Below are positions 44,095 to 54,500 of a stretch of DNA of 64,000 bases, in pieces. Below the pieces are notes generated by a model that made no database searches, was not told where the DNA came from, and worked only from the letters and a program-made list of their open reading frames with translations. Every line of letters begins with the position of its first letter. The first letter of the stretch is position 1. The stretch is from JBPBQZ01 sp050955105 (GTDB lineage Bacteria > Pseudomonadota > Gammaproteobacteria > Burkholderiales > Burkholderiaceae). Where the stretch lies: positions 62,001 through 126,000 of the forward strand of contig JBPBQZ010000056.1 of NCBI GenBank assembly GCA_050955105.1, in the 5' to 3' direction. The translations under genes and the position numbers were made by a program.

Positions 44095-44844
44095 ATGAGC
44101 AAATCAGCAGATAACCCGGTGGTCGCGCGTGCCATCCGACCAACGAGCGCGCCGCGCGGTGGCGCCACGCAAGCGCGGCTGCGCGAATTCGGCGCCTGGA
44201 TTGCCGAAGGCAAATTGCCGGAAGTCATTCCCACGCACCAGGAACGCAGCCTTCGTACCGCCCTGGCCATGCTCGAAGCGGGTCATGAACTGCTGGTCGA
44301 CCGGGCCCTCGACGACCTGTCGGTAGAAGCCGTCTGCCAGCATGCCGGCACCACCGTGGGCGCGTTCTACGGCCGCTTCGAGAACAAGCACGCGTTCTTC
44401 GTCACGCTGCAGCGCATGCAGATCATTCGTTCACAGATCAAGCTGTCGGCATATGTGGAACGTGAGCCTGCCGGCGATGCCAGCGACGCCAGCGACGGTG
44501 GCTTCAGCGCACTGTGCCGCGAGCTGGTGGTGTTGACGGTGGGGAATTTCACGGAGAACGTGGGCGTGATGCGCGCGTCGCTGCAGCATGCGCGCGAAGG
44601 TATGTGGGCGCCTTACATCGATTCCGGCATCCGCTATCGGGCCGCGCTGATCGTCAAGCTGTCACCGTTCCTGTCGCACATTGCGCCCAAGCGCCGCAAG
44701 CTGAGAATCTTGTTCGCCTATCAGGCGGTGGCTGGCGTGCTGGTGCACGCGCTGCTGAACAATCCGGGCCCATTGGGCATTGGCGACGAGGCCATGATCA
44801 GTGAATTGGCGCGCTTGATGGAAGCGTATTTGTTGGCGCCGTAG
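44095..44844 (+). CDS. TetR-family transcriptional regulator
   Basis: The 249-residue protein has an N-terminal extension of about 55 residues. A TetR helix-turn-helix follows (LSVEAVCQHAGTTVGAFYGRFENKHAFFVTLQ, about residues 80-110), then an effector domain. It is divergent from the indolepyruvate oxidoreductase gene and probably regulates it. Ligand unknown, perhaps an acyl-CoA or aryl-oxoacid. Confidence 0.85.
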   Translation: MSKSADNPVVARAIRPTSAPRGGATQARLREFGAWIAEGKLPEVIPTHQERSLRTALAMLEAGHELLVDRALDDLSVEAVCQHAGTTVGAFYGRFENKHAFFVTLQRMQIIRSQIKLSAYVEREPAGDASDASDGGFSALCRELVVLTVGNFTENVGVMRASLQHAREGMWAPYIDSGIRYRAALIVKLSPFLSHIAPKRRKLRILFAYQAVAGVLVHALLNNPGPLGIGDEAMISELARLMEAYLLAP

Positions 44845-44872
44845 GGCGTCTGGCGTCTGGCGTCTGGCGTCT
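44845..44872. repeat. tandem heptanucleotide repeat (GGCGTCT)4
   Basis: Four perfect copies of GGCGTCT follow immediately after the TetR stop codon, in the 60-bp gap before the convergent hipA gene. Such repeats can vary in copy number by slipped-strand mispairing; here it is outside any coding region. Confidence 0.9.
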
Positions 44873-44904
44873 GGCAGGACGGGACGCGAGATCAAAGCGT
44901 CGGA

Positions 44905-46194
44905 TTATCGCGTATCTCTTCCTTGCATCGCTTCTTGACGAAAGCCTTCATAGACGAATGCGCCGGCAATCTTGTCGCAGTCTGCCGAGGACACGCCAGC
45001 CTGGCGCGCAGTGTTGAACCAGCTCGCGCGCACCTGCGATGCCATTTCGTCGATAATTTTCGCAGCCTGCGCGCGCTCGAGAAGGAATCGCCCGCTTTGC
45101 GAGAGCAGATTGGCGGCATTGGCAAAGCGGCCGGCGTCGCCGCACTCCATCGCCAGATCGCGGTGTTCGGTACTGACCGGCACGGCCGGAGTGAGGTCAT
45201 AAGCAGGGGATAGCTTCCACTCCCGATCCTTCGCGATCAGCGCATGGTTACGGGGATGATCGTCGATATTTGAGATCAGGGCATTGAAGCACATCCGTCT
45301 GAATAGTTCGGCCGCATTCTCTTGCGGCTCCGATGACACTCGACGCAGTTCTTCCGCTAGCTGAACGTAAGACCACCGATCCCGCGACTGATAGTTGTCT
45401 TCGGCGCGCAGCAGCGTGAGGGCGCTAATCATCCGCGCGCGCTGATAACCTGCCTCCGTCTTCTCGCGGTCGAAACGTTTGACAAGCAATACGTCGCGGC
45501 CTGCAACATTGATCACACGGCTCTCCGCGGTGATGAGGCCACAGGCACGCGCGAGGGTCAGCATGGCGTGCTCGACGCGCGCGTTGTTCCATGTATCGGT
45601 GGCGACGTTGAACTTGGCAATCCACAGGCCGTCGCCATCCTCAACAACGGCCTTCGGCCGCGCACCACCCATCGACGTGCCGGCCAGCAATAGATTCCCG
45701 ACTTGTTCCTTCACAGCATCAACCGGAACGTCTTCTTCCGCGATGATGGCGTCAGCCGTCGCCTGTACCTGTTCAAGGTCGAGTGTCTGGTTGAACGTCC
45801 GCTTCGGGGCTGGCGGGACTTGGTTGAGGCCGAAGCCAAGCGCACCTGCGCGGTCATCGGGTGAATACAGCAAATACTCTAGCTCGCCTGGCTGCGACTT
45901 TTGCAGATGCCTCTGAATGACGCGACGCCCCCAAAAGTCGGGGCTCGCGTCGCGCAGTGCGCCAAATACGCCGTTCAGGGATCTGGTCGTGTAAGCACGC
46001 TCCGTCAGTTTCAGCTCGAGTGGATCGAGCGGGACTGCCTCGCGGCGCGCGAGGTAGGTCCGGCCATAAACAAACTTTCCCTCAGAGACGCCACGACGAT
46101 CGACTTCGATCACGAACCGGCCGGCCGTTACCGGTTCTGTCTCACCAGGTAAAGTGATATAGACAAAGCACTCTCCGGATGTTTCAGAAGTCAT
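44905..46194 (-). CDS. hipA: HipA-family Ser/Thr kinase toxin
   Basis: The 429-residue kinase has an N-terminal HipA_N domain (GRTYLARREAVPLDPLEL; GALRDASPDFWGRRVI). Its C-terminal kinase domain has the STSMGGARPKAV-like segment (GTSMGGARPKAVV), catalytic FNALISNIDDHPRNHALI and SPAYDLTPAVP. HipA toxins phosphorylate aminoacyl-tRNA synthetases and slow growth. The catalytic Asp and Asn-Asp-His cluster are intact, so it should be active. Its start lies inside the end of hipB (11-bp overlap), the usual antitoxin-first order. Confidence 0.92.
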   Translation of the reverse strand: MTSETSGECFVYITLPGETEPVTAGRFVIEVDRRGVSEGKFVYGRTYLARREAVPLDPLELKLTERAYTTRSLNGVFGALRDASPDFWGRRVIQRHLQKSQPGELEYLLYSPDDRAGALGFGLNQVPPAPKRTFNQTLDLEQVQATADAIIAEEDVPVDAVKEQVGNLLLAGTSMGGARPKAVVEDGDGLWIAKFNVATDTWNNARVEHAMLTLARACGLITAESRVINVAGRDVLLVKRFDREKTEAGYQRARMISALTLLRAEDNYQSRDRWSYVQLAEELRRVSSEPQENAAELFRRMCFNALISNIDDHPRNHALIAKDREWKLSPAYDLTPAVPVSTEHRDLAMECGDAGRFANAANLLSQSGRFLLERAQAAKIIDEMASQVRASWFNTARQAGVSSADCDKIAGAFVYEGFRQEAMQGRDTR

Positions 46195-46525
46195 TGCTCA
46201 ACTCCGTCTTGCCGCGCGCTCTACCGCGCTCGTTCGAGAGGGCGATCGACTGGCCCTCGGCATCGTTTTCTGGGCGGCCAACTTCGTCGAGTTGCGAAAG
46301 AAGGTCCATGGCCCACAGGATCGCGGTGTAGACGGCGACTGCCGTTGAAGGCTTGCCCTTTTCCGCGTCTGCTATGGCACGCGACCCCGTCCCGATCTTT
46401 TCGGCAATATCCGCGATTGTCAGATTGCGGCGAAGCCGCGCGGTCCGAAGATCCGCGCCGAGACGACGGAGTGATTGCTCGACCGCGTAAGGCGGAGAGG
46501 TGAGAAGCTTGTTCCGGGCAGTCAT
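46184..46525 (-). CDS. hipB: HipB-like XRE-family antitoxin
   Basis: The 113-residue protein has an XRE helix-turn-helix (LGADLRTARLRRNLTIADIAEKIGTGSRAIADAEKG, about residues 20-58) and an acidic/basic C-terminal tail that would wrap the toxin. It represses its own promoter and neutralises HipA. I start at MTARNKLL (46525). The longer frame to 46582 would run into the operator region. Two matching palindromes lie 61-109 bp upstream. Confidence 0.9.
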   Translation of the reverse strand: MTARNKLLTSPPYAVEQSLRRLGADLRTARLRRNLTIADIAEKIGTGSRAIADAEKGKPSTAVAVYTAILWAMDLLSQLDEVGRPENDAEGQSIALSNERGRARGKTELSNDF

Positions 46526-46585
46526 GGGAGCGCCTCTAGTCAGCATTCCCCGCACGGTAGCATGAGCGGATGGCAAACACAATTG

Positions 46586-46634
46586 AATATGCTCTTAAGA
46601 GCATATTAACCACCTTAAAGTGCTCTCAAGAGCA
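46586..46634. promoter_or_regulatory. two hipB operators
   Basis: A 22-bp perfect palindrome centred on TGCTCTTAAGAGCA (46586-46607) and a second TGCTCTCAAGAGCA (46621-46634) share half-site TGCTCT and are 31 bp centre to centre, three helical turns. They lie upstream of hipB and are strong HipB-binding candidates with cooperative spacing. Confidence 0.8.
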
Positions 46635-46650
46635 GATATTTAGCAGATTG

Positions 46651-48255
46651 CTAAGGCTTCGCAGCTAACGCCGCCGGCGCCGCCACCGCCACCGCCGATT
46701 GCGTCTGCTGGTTCCACTGCCAGCCGCCGCCCAAATTCTTGATCAACGCCACCGCGTTTTGCGCGAGCAGGCCCTGCGCGTCGCGCACGCTTTGCTCGGC
46801 CGTGAGCAGCAGCAACTGCTGCGTCAACACGCTTTGCTGGCTGGCGGTGCCCGCGTTCAACTGCGCCTGTTCGCTGCTAAATAGCTGCTGGTTGCGTTGA
46901 TAGATGTTCTGGAAGGCACTGGCCTCGGTTTGCAAATGATTCACCGACGACAAGCTGTCTTCGACATTTTGAAACGCGGTCAACACCGCCAGGCGATAGG
47001 CGGCGGCCTCCTCGTCGTAAGTGGCGCGCGCCTCGGCCACCGCGGCGCTGCGCGCGCCGCCATCGAAGATGGTGGCCGCCAGATCAGGCCCCAAAGTCCA
47101 GAGCCGATTCGGCAGTGAGAACAGATTCGCCAGCGTGTTGTGCTGGAAGCCCCCTTCCGCCGAGAGGTCGAGGGTTGGGAAGAATGCCGCTTCGGCCACG
47201 CCGATGCGCGCGTTCGCCGCGGCCGCGGTGCGCTCGGCGGCGATCACGTCGGGCCGGCGCTCCAGCAGTACCGACGGCACCGACAGCGGTATTGTCGGTG
47301 TCGCAAAAACATAAGCGGGCTGCGCCGGAATGCTGAGACTGGAAGGCGGCACGCCGGTGAGTACCGCCAGCGCATGCTCGTATTGTTCGCGCGATATCTT
47401 CGACGTCTGCAAGTCGGCCACCACCGTCTCAAGCGTGTCTTGCGCCAACAGAATCGCGTCGTTCGATTCAGTGCCTTGCTGATAGCCCGCCTGCGTCATG
47501 GCCAGCAGCTTGTTGTCGACCGCTTGCTGCTGTTCGTCCGACGCAATATCGAGATCGAGCGTGCGTAGTTCGAAGTAGTCGGTGGCCACACTCGCGGCAA
47601 TCGACAGACGCTCGCCGGCGAGTTGCGCATCGCTGGACTGCGCCGCCTGCTTGGCCGACTCGATTTCGCGACGCACTTCTCCCCATAGATCCGGTTCCCA
47701 ACTCGCGGTAGCGGTGGCACTAACGCTATTACGTATGCCAGTGGTGGTGGTGCCGTTAGTGGTATTCACGCTGTTCAAGCCGCTGCTGTTCGAACTCGAC
47801 GAACGCGACGCCGACATATCGGCGGTCACCGTCGGGAACAGACTGGCCGTGTTCGCCGACACTACCGCCAGCGCTTCGCGATACGCCGCCTCGGCGGAGA
47901 TGATCGATTGATTGGCCTTGAGCGACTGGTTGACGAGACCCGTCAAGATGTCGTCATGAAACGCCAGCCACCATTGGCTGGACAGCGCTCCGTCGGGATT
48001 GGCCGCGCTGTGCTGCCAGTCGGCGCCTTCCTTGAAGGTGGCCGGTATGGCGACCGACGGTTTCTCGAAATTCGGGCCGACGGTGCAGGCTGTCAACGCA
48101 AAAACGCCGACGACGCCCAGCGCCGCGCGCGCCAGTGCCGACAAGCGCCGCGTCCCCGGTATGTCTGTCGTACCTGCCGTACCTGTCGCGCCGCCACAGT
48201 TTTCGAGATAGCGGCGGATCGCGGCGCTCGCACCGATCGATTGCCTGCGCATCAT
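46651..48255 (-). CDS. RND efflux outer-membrane lipoprotein (NodT family, OpmB-like)
   Basis: The 534-residue TolC-like channel has a long N-terminus ahead of the lipobox (FALTAC, about residue 58). Two OEP repeats follow (LSIAASVATDYFELRTLDLDIA; LLERRPDVIAAERTAAAANARIGVAEAAFFP). Start ATG 48255 has a strong AAAGGAGG seven bases upstream and overlaps the pump stop (ATGA). The frame extending to 48486 runs antisense to nothing useful and is rejected. As fourth gene of an mdtABC/muxABC-type operon it corresponds to OpmB of Pseudomonas. Confidence 0.88.
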   Translation of the reverse strand: MMRRQSIGASAAIRRYLENCGGATGTAGTTDIPGTRRLSALARAALGVVGVFALTACTVGPNFEKPSVAIPATFKEGADWQHSAANPDGALSSQWWLAFHDDILTGLVNQSLKANQSIISAEAAYREALAVVSANTASLFPTVTADMSASRSSSSNSSGLNSVNTTNGTTTTGIRNSVSATATASWEPDLWGEVRREIESAKQAAQSSDAQLAGERLSIAASVATDYFELRTLDLDIASDEQQQAVDNKLLAMTQAGYQQGTESNDAILLAQDTLETVVADLQTSKISREQYEHALAVLTGVPPSSLSIPAQPAYVFATPTIPLSVPSVLLERRPDVIAAERTAAAANARIGVAEAAFFPTLDLSAEGGFQHNTLANLFSLPNRLWTLGPDLAATIFDGGARSAAVAEARATYDEEAAAYRLAVLTAFQNVEDSLSSVNHLQTEASAFQNIYQRNQQLFSSEQAQLNAGTASQQSVLTQQLLLLTAEQSVRDAQGLLAQNAVALIKNLGGGWQWNQQTQSAVAVAAPAALAAKP

Positions 48256-51200
48256 GATCGCGCCTCCTTTCTGCGTCGCAGAGACTGATAAGCCCGGTCG
48301 AGCCAGAGATAGATAACAGGCGTCGTATAGAGCGTGAGCACCTGACTGAACAACAAGCCGCCGATGATGGCAATGCCCAGCGGCTTGCGGAATTCGGAGC
48401 CATAGCCGGAGCCCACCACCAGCGGCACCGCGCCGAGCATGGCCGCCAGTGTCGTCATCATGATCGGGCGGAAGCGCACCAGGCAAGCGCGCGTGATGGC
48501 CTCTTCCGCCGTCACGCCTTGGCCGCGTTCTTCGGTGATGGCAAAGTCGATCATCATGATGGCATTTTTCTTGACGATGCCGATCAGCAGGATCACGCCG
48601 ACCAGCGCAATGATCGTCAATTGCGTATGCGTGAGCAGCAGCGCGATCAACGCCCCTACGCCAGCCGATGGCAGTGTCGAGAGAATCGTCAGTGGATGCA
48701 TGAGGTTTTCGTAGAGCATGCCGAGCACGATATAAACCGCCAGAATCGCGGCCGCCACCAGCAGGGGCTCGCTGGCCACGGATTGCTGGAACACTTGCGC
48801 GGTGCCGGCGAATTGACCAACCACGCTGGACGGCATACGCAAGTTCGCGACCGCGGCATCGACCGCCGCCGTGGCCGCGCCGATCGATGCACCGGGGCGC
48901 AGATTGAACGACGCGGTTACCGCCGGAAAAGTGCCCTGGTGATTAATCGAGATAGCGGTGCGCGTGATCGACGTGGTGGCCATCGCCGAAAGCGGTACGA
49001 GTACGGTGCTGCTGCTGGTACTAGTGCTGGTGCTGCTGCTCGAACTGCTCGCGCCGCTGGCGCTGCTCGTACTACTGCCCGTGCTGCCTGCACTGCCGGT
49101 GCCCGACAAGGTGTTCGTGCCGCTGCTGGCCGCACCGACCGTCGCCAAACTGCCGGTGCTAGTACCGGCGTTGGCGGAACTACTTTCGACACTCCCCGCC
49201 ACGCCAGCCGCCGCCACTGCGCTGGCCGGCACATAAATGCCTTTCAGCGCCGCGGGATCGGTCCAGTATTCGGGAGCCAGTTCCATTACCACGTGATACT
49301 GGTTGGCCGGTTCGAACATCGTCGACACCTGGCGTTGCCCGAAGGCATCGTCGAGTCCCGAATCGATCGATGCGAAGTTCACGCCCAGCCGCGATGCCGT
49401 ATCGCGATTCACATTGACGCCGACCTCCATGCTGTTGTCCTGCTGGTCGGTGTTGATGTCCGTAAGGCCGGGAATCTTGCGCATGGCCGCGACCACGTGC
49501 GGCACCCACTGGTCGAGGTCGGTCTGGCTGCCTGCCGTCAATGTATATTGATATTGACCACCGCCTTGCCGACCACCCACGCTGATGTCTTGCGCCGACT
49601 GCAGATAAAGCCGGGCGCCCGGGATATTGGCGAGACTACGGCGAATCTGCGCGATGACCTCGTCGGCGGTCGCCTTGCGCTGCCCCAACGGCTTTAACGA
49701 GACAAACAGGCGCCCGCTATTGATGGCGTTCGAGCCGCCGATAAAGCCGCCGACCGTGTCCACATTCGGGTTCTTCAACACCAGCGCGGTCATCTTCTGG
49801 AACTTCTGCTGCATCGAGTGATAGGAGATGCTCTGCGACGCCTGCACCATGCCGTTCAGGCGCCCGGTATCTTCCTGCGGGAAGAAGCCCTTGGGAATAA
49901 CGATATACAGCAGCACGTTCAATACCAGCACCACCAGGGTGACGATGCCCATCAACACCGGGTGTCGGATCACCCAGCCGAGCGTGCGTCCATAGAAACG
50001 ATGGAAGCGTGAATCGGGATGGCCGTCGTGCGAATTACCCGACGGCTTGGCACGCAGCGCCAGACTGGCCAGCATCGGCGTTACCGTCAGCGAAATCACC
50101 ATCGACATCAGGATGGCAATTGCCAGCGACACAGAGAACTCGCGGAACAGCCGGCCGACGATGCCGCCCATCAGCAATAAAGGGATAAACACCGCCACCA
50201 GTGAAATGCTGATGGTCATGACGGTGAAGCCGACTTCGCTCACCCCCGACAGTGCCGCCTCGATGGGTGGCTCGCCTTGCTCCAGGTGACGCGTGATGTT
50301 CTCGACCACCACGATGGCATCGTCGACCACGAAGCCGGTCGAGATCGTCAACGCCATCAATGACAGGTTATTGAGACTGAAGCCCAGCGCGTACATCAAG
50401 CCGAAGGTTGCGAGCAACGACAGCGGCACCACGATCGCCGGCACCAGCGTAGTGCGCCAATCTCGAAAAAACGCGAAGGTCACCGCCGTCACCAGGAATA
50501 TCGAGATGAGCAAGGTGATCTCGACGTCCAGCAGCGAGGCGCGGATGGTCGAGGTGCGGTCCATCAGCGTATTCAGCTTGATGGTCGGCAGGATCGACGC
50601 ACGCAGAAAAGGCAGCGCCGCATGGATGCTGTTGACGGTATCGATAACATTGGCGCCCGGCTCTTTGAAAATCACCAGCAGCACCGCGGGCTGGCTGTTC
50701 GACAGCCCATAGTTTTCGAGATTCTCGACGTCGCGCCGCACATAGCCCAGGTCGGAAATGTGCACCACGCTATGCGCGTCGTGGCCAACGATCAGGGCGC
50801 CATAGTCCTGGGTTGCCGACAAGGTGTCGTTGGCGGCCAGGTTGAACGACTGCCCATTGACCGACACCTGCCCCTTTGGCAGGTTTACGTTCGAATTGGC
50901 GATGACGGTGCGAATCTGCTCCAGGCTGATGCCGTAGTGGTTCACGCGGTCCGGGTTCAATTCCACACGCACTGCCGGCAGCGCGCCGCCGCCCACGGTC
51001 ACGTCCCCAACGCCCGGCGTTTGCAGCAGCTTTTGCTCCAATACCGTGGAAGCCGCGTCATACAGCTGGCCCCGCGATGCGGAATCGGAGGTGAGGCTGA
51101 TGATCATGATCGGCGCATCGGCCGGGTTCACTTTGCGATAGGTCGGATTGCCGTCGAGGTCAGCTGGCAAGTTGGTGCGTGCGGCGCTGATGGCGGCCTG

Positions 51201-51524
51201 CACGTCGCGCGCGGCGCCATCGATATTGCGCGTCAGGTCGAATTGCATGGTGATGCGGGTGGCGCCGAGCGAGCTCACCGAGGTCATCTGCGTAATGCCG
51301 GCGATCTGCCCGAACTGCCGTTCCAGCGGCGTGGCAACCGAGCTGGCCACGGTAGACGGATCCGCGCCCGGCAGGGTCGCTGTCACGCTGATGGTCGGGA
51401 AGTCGACCTCGGGCAGCGGCGCCACCGGCAGCAGCCGGAACGACAGCATGCCCGCCAGCGCGATGCCGATCGCAATCAGCGTGGTCGCGACCGGTCGGCG
51501 GATAAACGGTTCCGACAAATTCAT
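48252..51524 (-). CDS. mdtC: RND efflux permease, MdtC/MuxC-like, with a Ser-rich insertion
   Basis: The 1,090-residue inner-membrane pump subunit shows the TMH4 pair GFVVDDAIVVVENI and has the usual two-half architecture. It is the second of two adjacent pump genes, which in MdtABC/MuxABC form a heterotrimer. Between about residues 764 and 842, at the docking-domain/PC2 boundary (after GIYVPASAVAAAG and before VLVPLSAMATT), it carries some 75 residues of Ser/Thr/Gly/Ala low complexity. The neighbouring paralogue has only a short turn there (TTSSGGVAPLASMAS). The insertion explains its excess length over about 1,030. Function unknown. Confidence 0.9.
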   Translation of the reverse strand: MNLSEPFIRRPVATTLIAIGIALAGMLSFRLLPVAPLPEVDFPTISVTATLPGADPSTVASSVATPLERQFGQIAGITQMTSVSSLGATRITMQFDLTRNIDGAARDVQAAISAARTNLPADLDGNPTYRKVNPADAPIMIISLTSDSASRGQLYDAASTVLEQKLLQTPGVGDVTVGGGALPAVRVELNPDRVNHYGISLEQIRTVIANSNVNLPKGQVSVNGQSFNLAANDTLSATQDYGALIVGHDAHSVVHISDLGYVRRDVENLENYGLSNSQPAVLLVIFKEPGANVIDTVNSIHAALPFLRASILPTIKLNTLMDRTSTIRASLLDVEITLLISIFLVTAVTFAFFRDWRTTLVPAIVVPLSLLATFGLMYALGFSLNNLSLMALTISTGFVVDDAIVVVENITRHLEQGEPPIEAALSGVSEVGFTVMTISISLVAVFIPLLLMGGIVGRLFREFSVSLAIAILMSMVISLTVTPMLASLALRAKPSGNSHDGHPDSRFHRFYGRTLGWVIRHPVLMGIVTLVVLVLNVLLYIVIPKGFFPQEDTGRLNGMVQASQSISYHSMQQKFQKMTALVLKNPNVDTVGGFIGGSNAINSGRLFVSLKPLGQRKATADEVIAQIRRSLANIPGARLYLQSAQDISVGGRQGGGQYQYTLTAGSQTDLDQWVPHVVAAMRKIPGLTDINTDQQDNSMEVGVNVNRDTASRLGVNFASIDSGLDDAFGQRQVSTMFEPANQYHVVMELAPEYWTDPAALKGIYVPASAVAAAGVAGSVESSSANAGTSTGSLATVGAASSGTNTLSGTGSAGSTGSSTSSASGASSSSSSTSTSTSSSTVLVPLSAMATTSITRTAISINHQGTFPAVTASFNLRPGASIGAATAAVDAAVANLRMPSSVVGQFAGTAQVFQQSVASEPLLVAAAILAVYIVLGMLYENLMHPLTILSTLPSAGVGALIALLLTHTQLTIIALVGVILLIGIVKKNAIMMIDFAITEERGQGVTAEEAITRACLVRFRPIMMTTLAAMLGAVPLVVGSGYGSEFRKPLGIAIIGGLLFSQVLTLYTTPVIYLWLDRAYQSLRRRKEARS

Positions 51525-51530
51525 CGCGGC

Positions 51531-54500
51531 TTACCGTGGATCCACATGCGGTTGCGCGGGCGGCGCGGGCTGCGTCGGCCGGCGCTTGCTGAAAAAGTCC
51601 TCGACCCGATGCATTGCGAGATAAATCACCGGCGTGGAAAACAGCGTGAGCAACTGGCTCACCAGCAAGCCGCCGATGATCGCGATCCCCAAGGGATGCC
51701 GCAACTCCGATCCCATACCGGTGCCAAAAGCCAGCGGCAGTGCTCCGAACAACGACGCCATCGTGGTCATCAGAATCGGCCGGAAGCGCAGCTCGGCCGC
51801 CTGCCGCACCGCTTCGAGCGGCGCCATACCTTCGTTGCGTTCCAGCTCCAGCGCAAAGTCGATCATCATGATGGCGTTCTTCATGACGATGCCGATCAGC
51901 AGCACAATGCCGATCAGCCCGATGATGTCGAACTGCGTACCGGTGATCAACAAAGCCAGCAAAGCGCCGAGCGCCGCCGACGGCAAGGTCGACAGAATCG
52001 TTATCGGATGAATGAAGCTCTCGTAAAGAATCCCCAGCATCAGATAGACGACGATGATGGCGGCCAGGATCAAAAAGGCTTCGTTCGACAACGAGCTCTC
52101 GAAGGTAGCGGCCGCGCCCTGCAAGGTCGCTTGCACCGTGAACGGCAAACCGATGTTCTTCTCGGCTTGCTTCAGATTCGACAGCGCGTCACCGAGCGTG
52201 TAGCCAGGCGCGAGATTGAACGACACATCCGCGTACGGAAATTGTCCTTGCCGGTTGATGGTGATCGGCGCCTGCACGACCTTCATGCTGGCCATGCTGG
52301 CGAGCGGCGCGACCCCGCCCGAACTGGTCGTGACATACAAGCCCGACAGCAAGTTCGCCAGATCGTCCGGATTCTTGTCCGCCACCAGCACCACGTGATA
52401 CTGATTCAACTGCGTAAAGATCGTCGACACCTGGCGCTGCCCGAAGGCATCGTACAACACGTCGTCGATGGCCTGCGGCGTGATGCCGAGACGCGAAGCG
52501 GTATCGCGATCGAAGGTCAACTGAATCTGGTTGCCCTGCTGCATCGCCTGGCTTTGCACGTCGGCAAAGGCGGGGTCGCCGGCCAGCGCCGTGATCAGCT
52601 TACTGGTCCACAAGGCCAGCACCTTGGGATCGGTCGCCTGCAGTCCCAGCCGATACGAGGTGGTCGAGATCGCATCGTCGAGCGTCAGATCCTGCACCGC
52701 GTGCAAATACAGATGCATGCCTGCTGTATTGGCATTGGCGTCGGACAAGCGGCGGATGATCGCCGCACTGCTCGACCGATCGCCCTTGTCCTTCAAGTTG
52801 ATGAGTATCGAGCCCTGGTTGATGGTGGCGCTGGTCTGGTCGATGCCGACGAACGACGACAAGCTCGTCACCGCCGGATCTTTCAAGACCTGTTTCACCA
52901 GTTGTTGCTGCTTGGCGATCATGCTTTGGAACGAGATGGTGGGCGCCGCTTGCGAGATGCCCTCGATCAAACCGGTGTCCTGCTCCGGGAAGAAGCCCTT
53001 CGGCATGAAGAACAGGATCAGAAAGGTCAGGACCGCCGTTAGCAGCACCGATAGCAACGTGAGGCGCCCGTGCCCCAGTACCCAGCCAAGCCCCCGTATA
53101 TAGCGTTGATTGATGCGATCGAAGAAATCGACACGCGCGCGGCCGGTATGCGCTTTCAACATGCGCGAGCACATCATCGGTGTGAGCGTGAGCGAAACGA
53201 GCGCGGAAATCACGATCGCCACCGCCAGCGTCAACGCGAACTCGCGGAACAAGCGCCCGACCACGTCGCCCATGAACAGCAGCGGAATCATCACCGCGAT
53301 CAGCGATACCGATAATGAGATGATCGTGAAACCGATCTGCTTGGCACCTTTGAGCGCCGCGGCCAACGGTGCTTCGCCGGCTTCGATATAGCGCGTGATG
53401 TTCTCGATCATCACGATCGCATCATCGACCACGAAGCCCGTGGCCACGGTCAGCGACATCAAGGTGAGATTGTTCAACGAGAAGCCTAGCGCATAGGCAA
53501 TCGCCAAGGTGCCCACCAGCGACAATGGCACAGTCACTGCTGGAATAATGGTGGCCGGCAGGTTGCGCAGGAACACGAAGATCACCATCACCACCAGTCC
53601 GATCGCCGCCGCAAGCTCGTATTGCACGTCGGTAACCGAGGCGCGGATCGTCTGCGTGCGATCGGTCAGCACCGCCACTTTCAGCGTCGCCGGTAGCGTC
53701 GCCTGCAACTGCGGCAACAGCTTCTGGATGCGGTCGACCACATCGATCACATTGGCACCCGGCTGCCGCTGGATATTCAAGACAATCGAGGGCGTGCTGT
53801 TGGTCCAGGCCGCCTGCTGCGGATTCTCCGGGCCCTGCACCGACTTGGCCACTTGCGCCAGCCGGATCGGCGCACCGTTCTTGTAGGCGACGATCAGCGA
53901 GGTGTAGTCGTCGGCCGATTGCAACTGATCGTTGGCGCCGATCGAATACGCTTGCGTGGTGCCGTCGAGATTGCCCTTGGCCTGGTTCACATTGGCATTG
54001 CCCAGAGCCGTGCGCAAATCATCCAGCGAGAGGCCCAGCGAGTTCAGCGCGCCGGTGTTGCTCTGGATGCGCACCGCCGGCCGCTCGCCACCGCTGATGG
54101 TGACCAGCCCGACGCCGGAGATTTGTGAGATTTTCTGCGCGAGCCGGGTGTCGGCCAGATCTTCGATTTGCGTCAGCGGCAACACGTCGGAAGTGAGCGA
54201 CAAGATCAACACCGGCGCGTCGGCCGGATTGACCTTGCTGTAGACCGGCGGATACGGCAGGTTGGCCGGCAGGAAGCTGGCCGCCGCATTGATCGCCGCC
54301 TGCACCTCCTGCTCGGCAACGTCGAGCGACAACGATAAATCGAACTCCAGCGTCACCACCGACGTACCGTTCGAACTGGTCGAGTTCATCGAACTCAAAC
54401 CTGGCATTTCGCCGAACTGCCGCTCCAGCGGCGCGGTGATTGATGAACTGACCACATCCGGACTGGCGCCGGGATACTGGGTGTAGACCTGGATCGTCGG

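Noticed and set aside
50622..53042. 806-codon plus-strand frame opposite the RND pumps
   Set aside because: His/Arg/Gln-rich antisense shadow; the minus strand carries unmistakable RND motifs.
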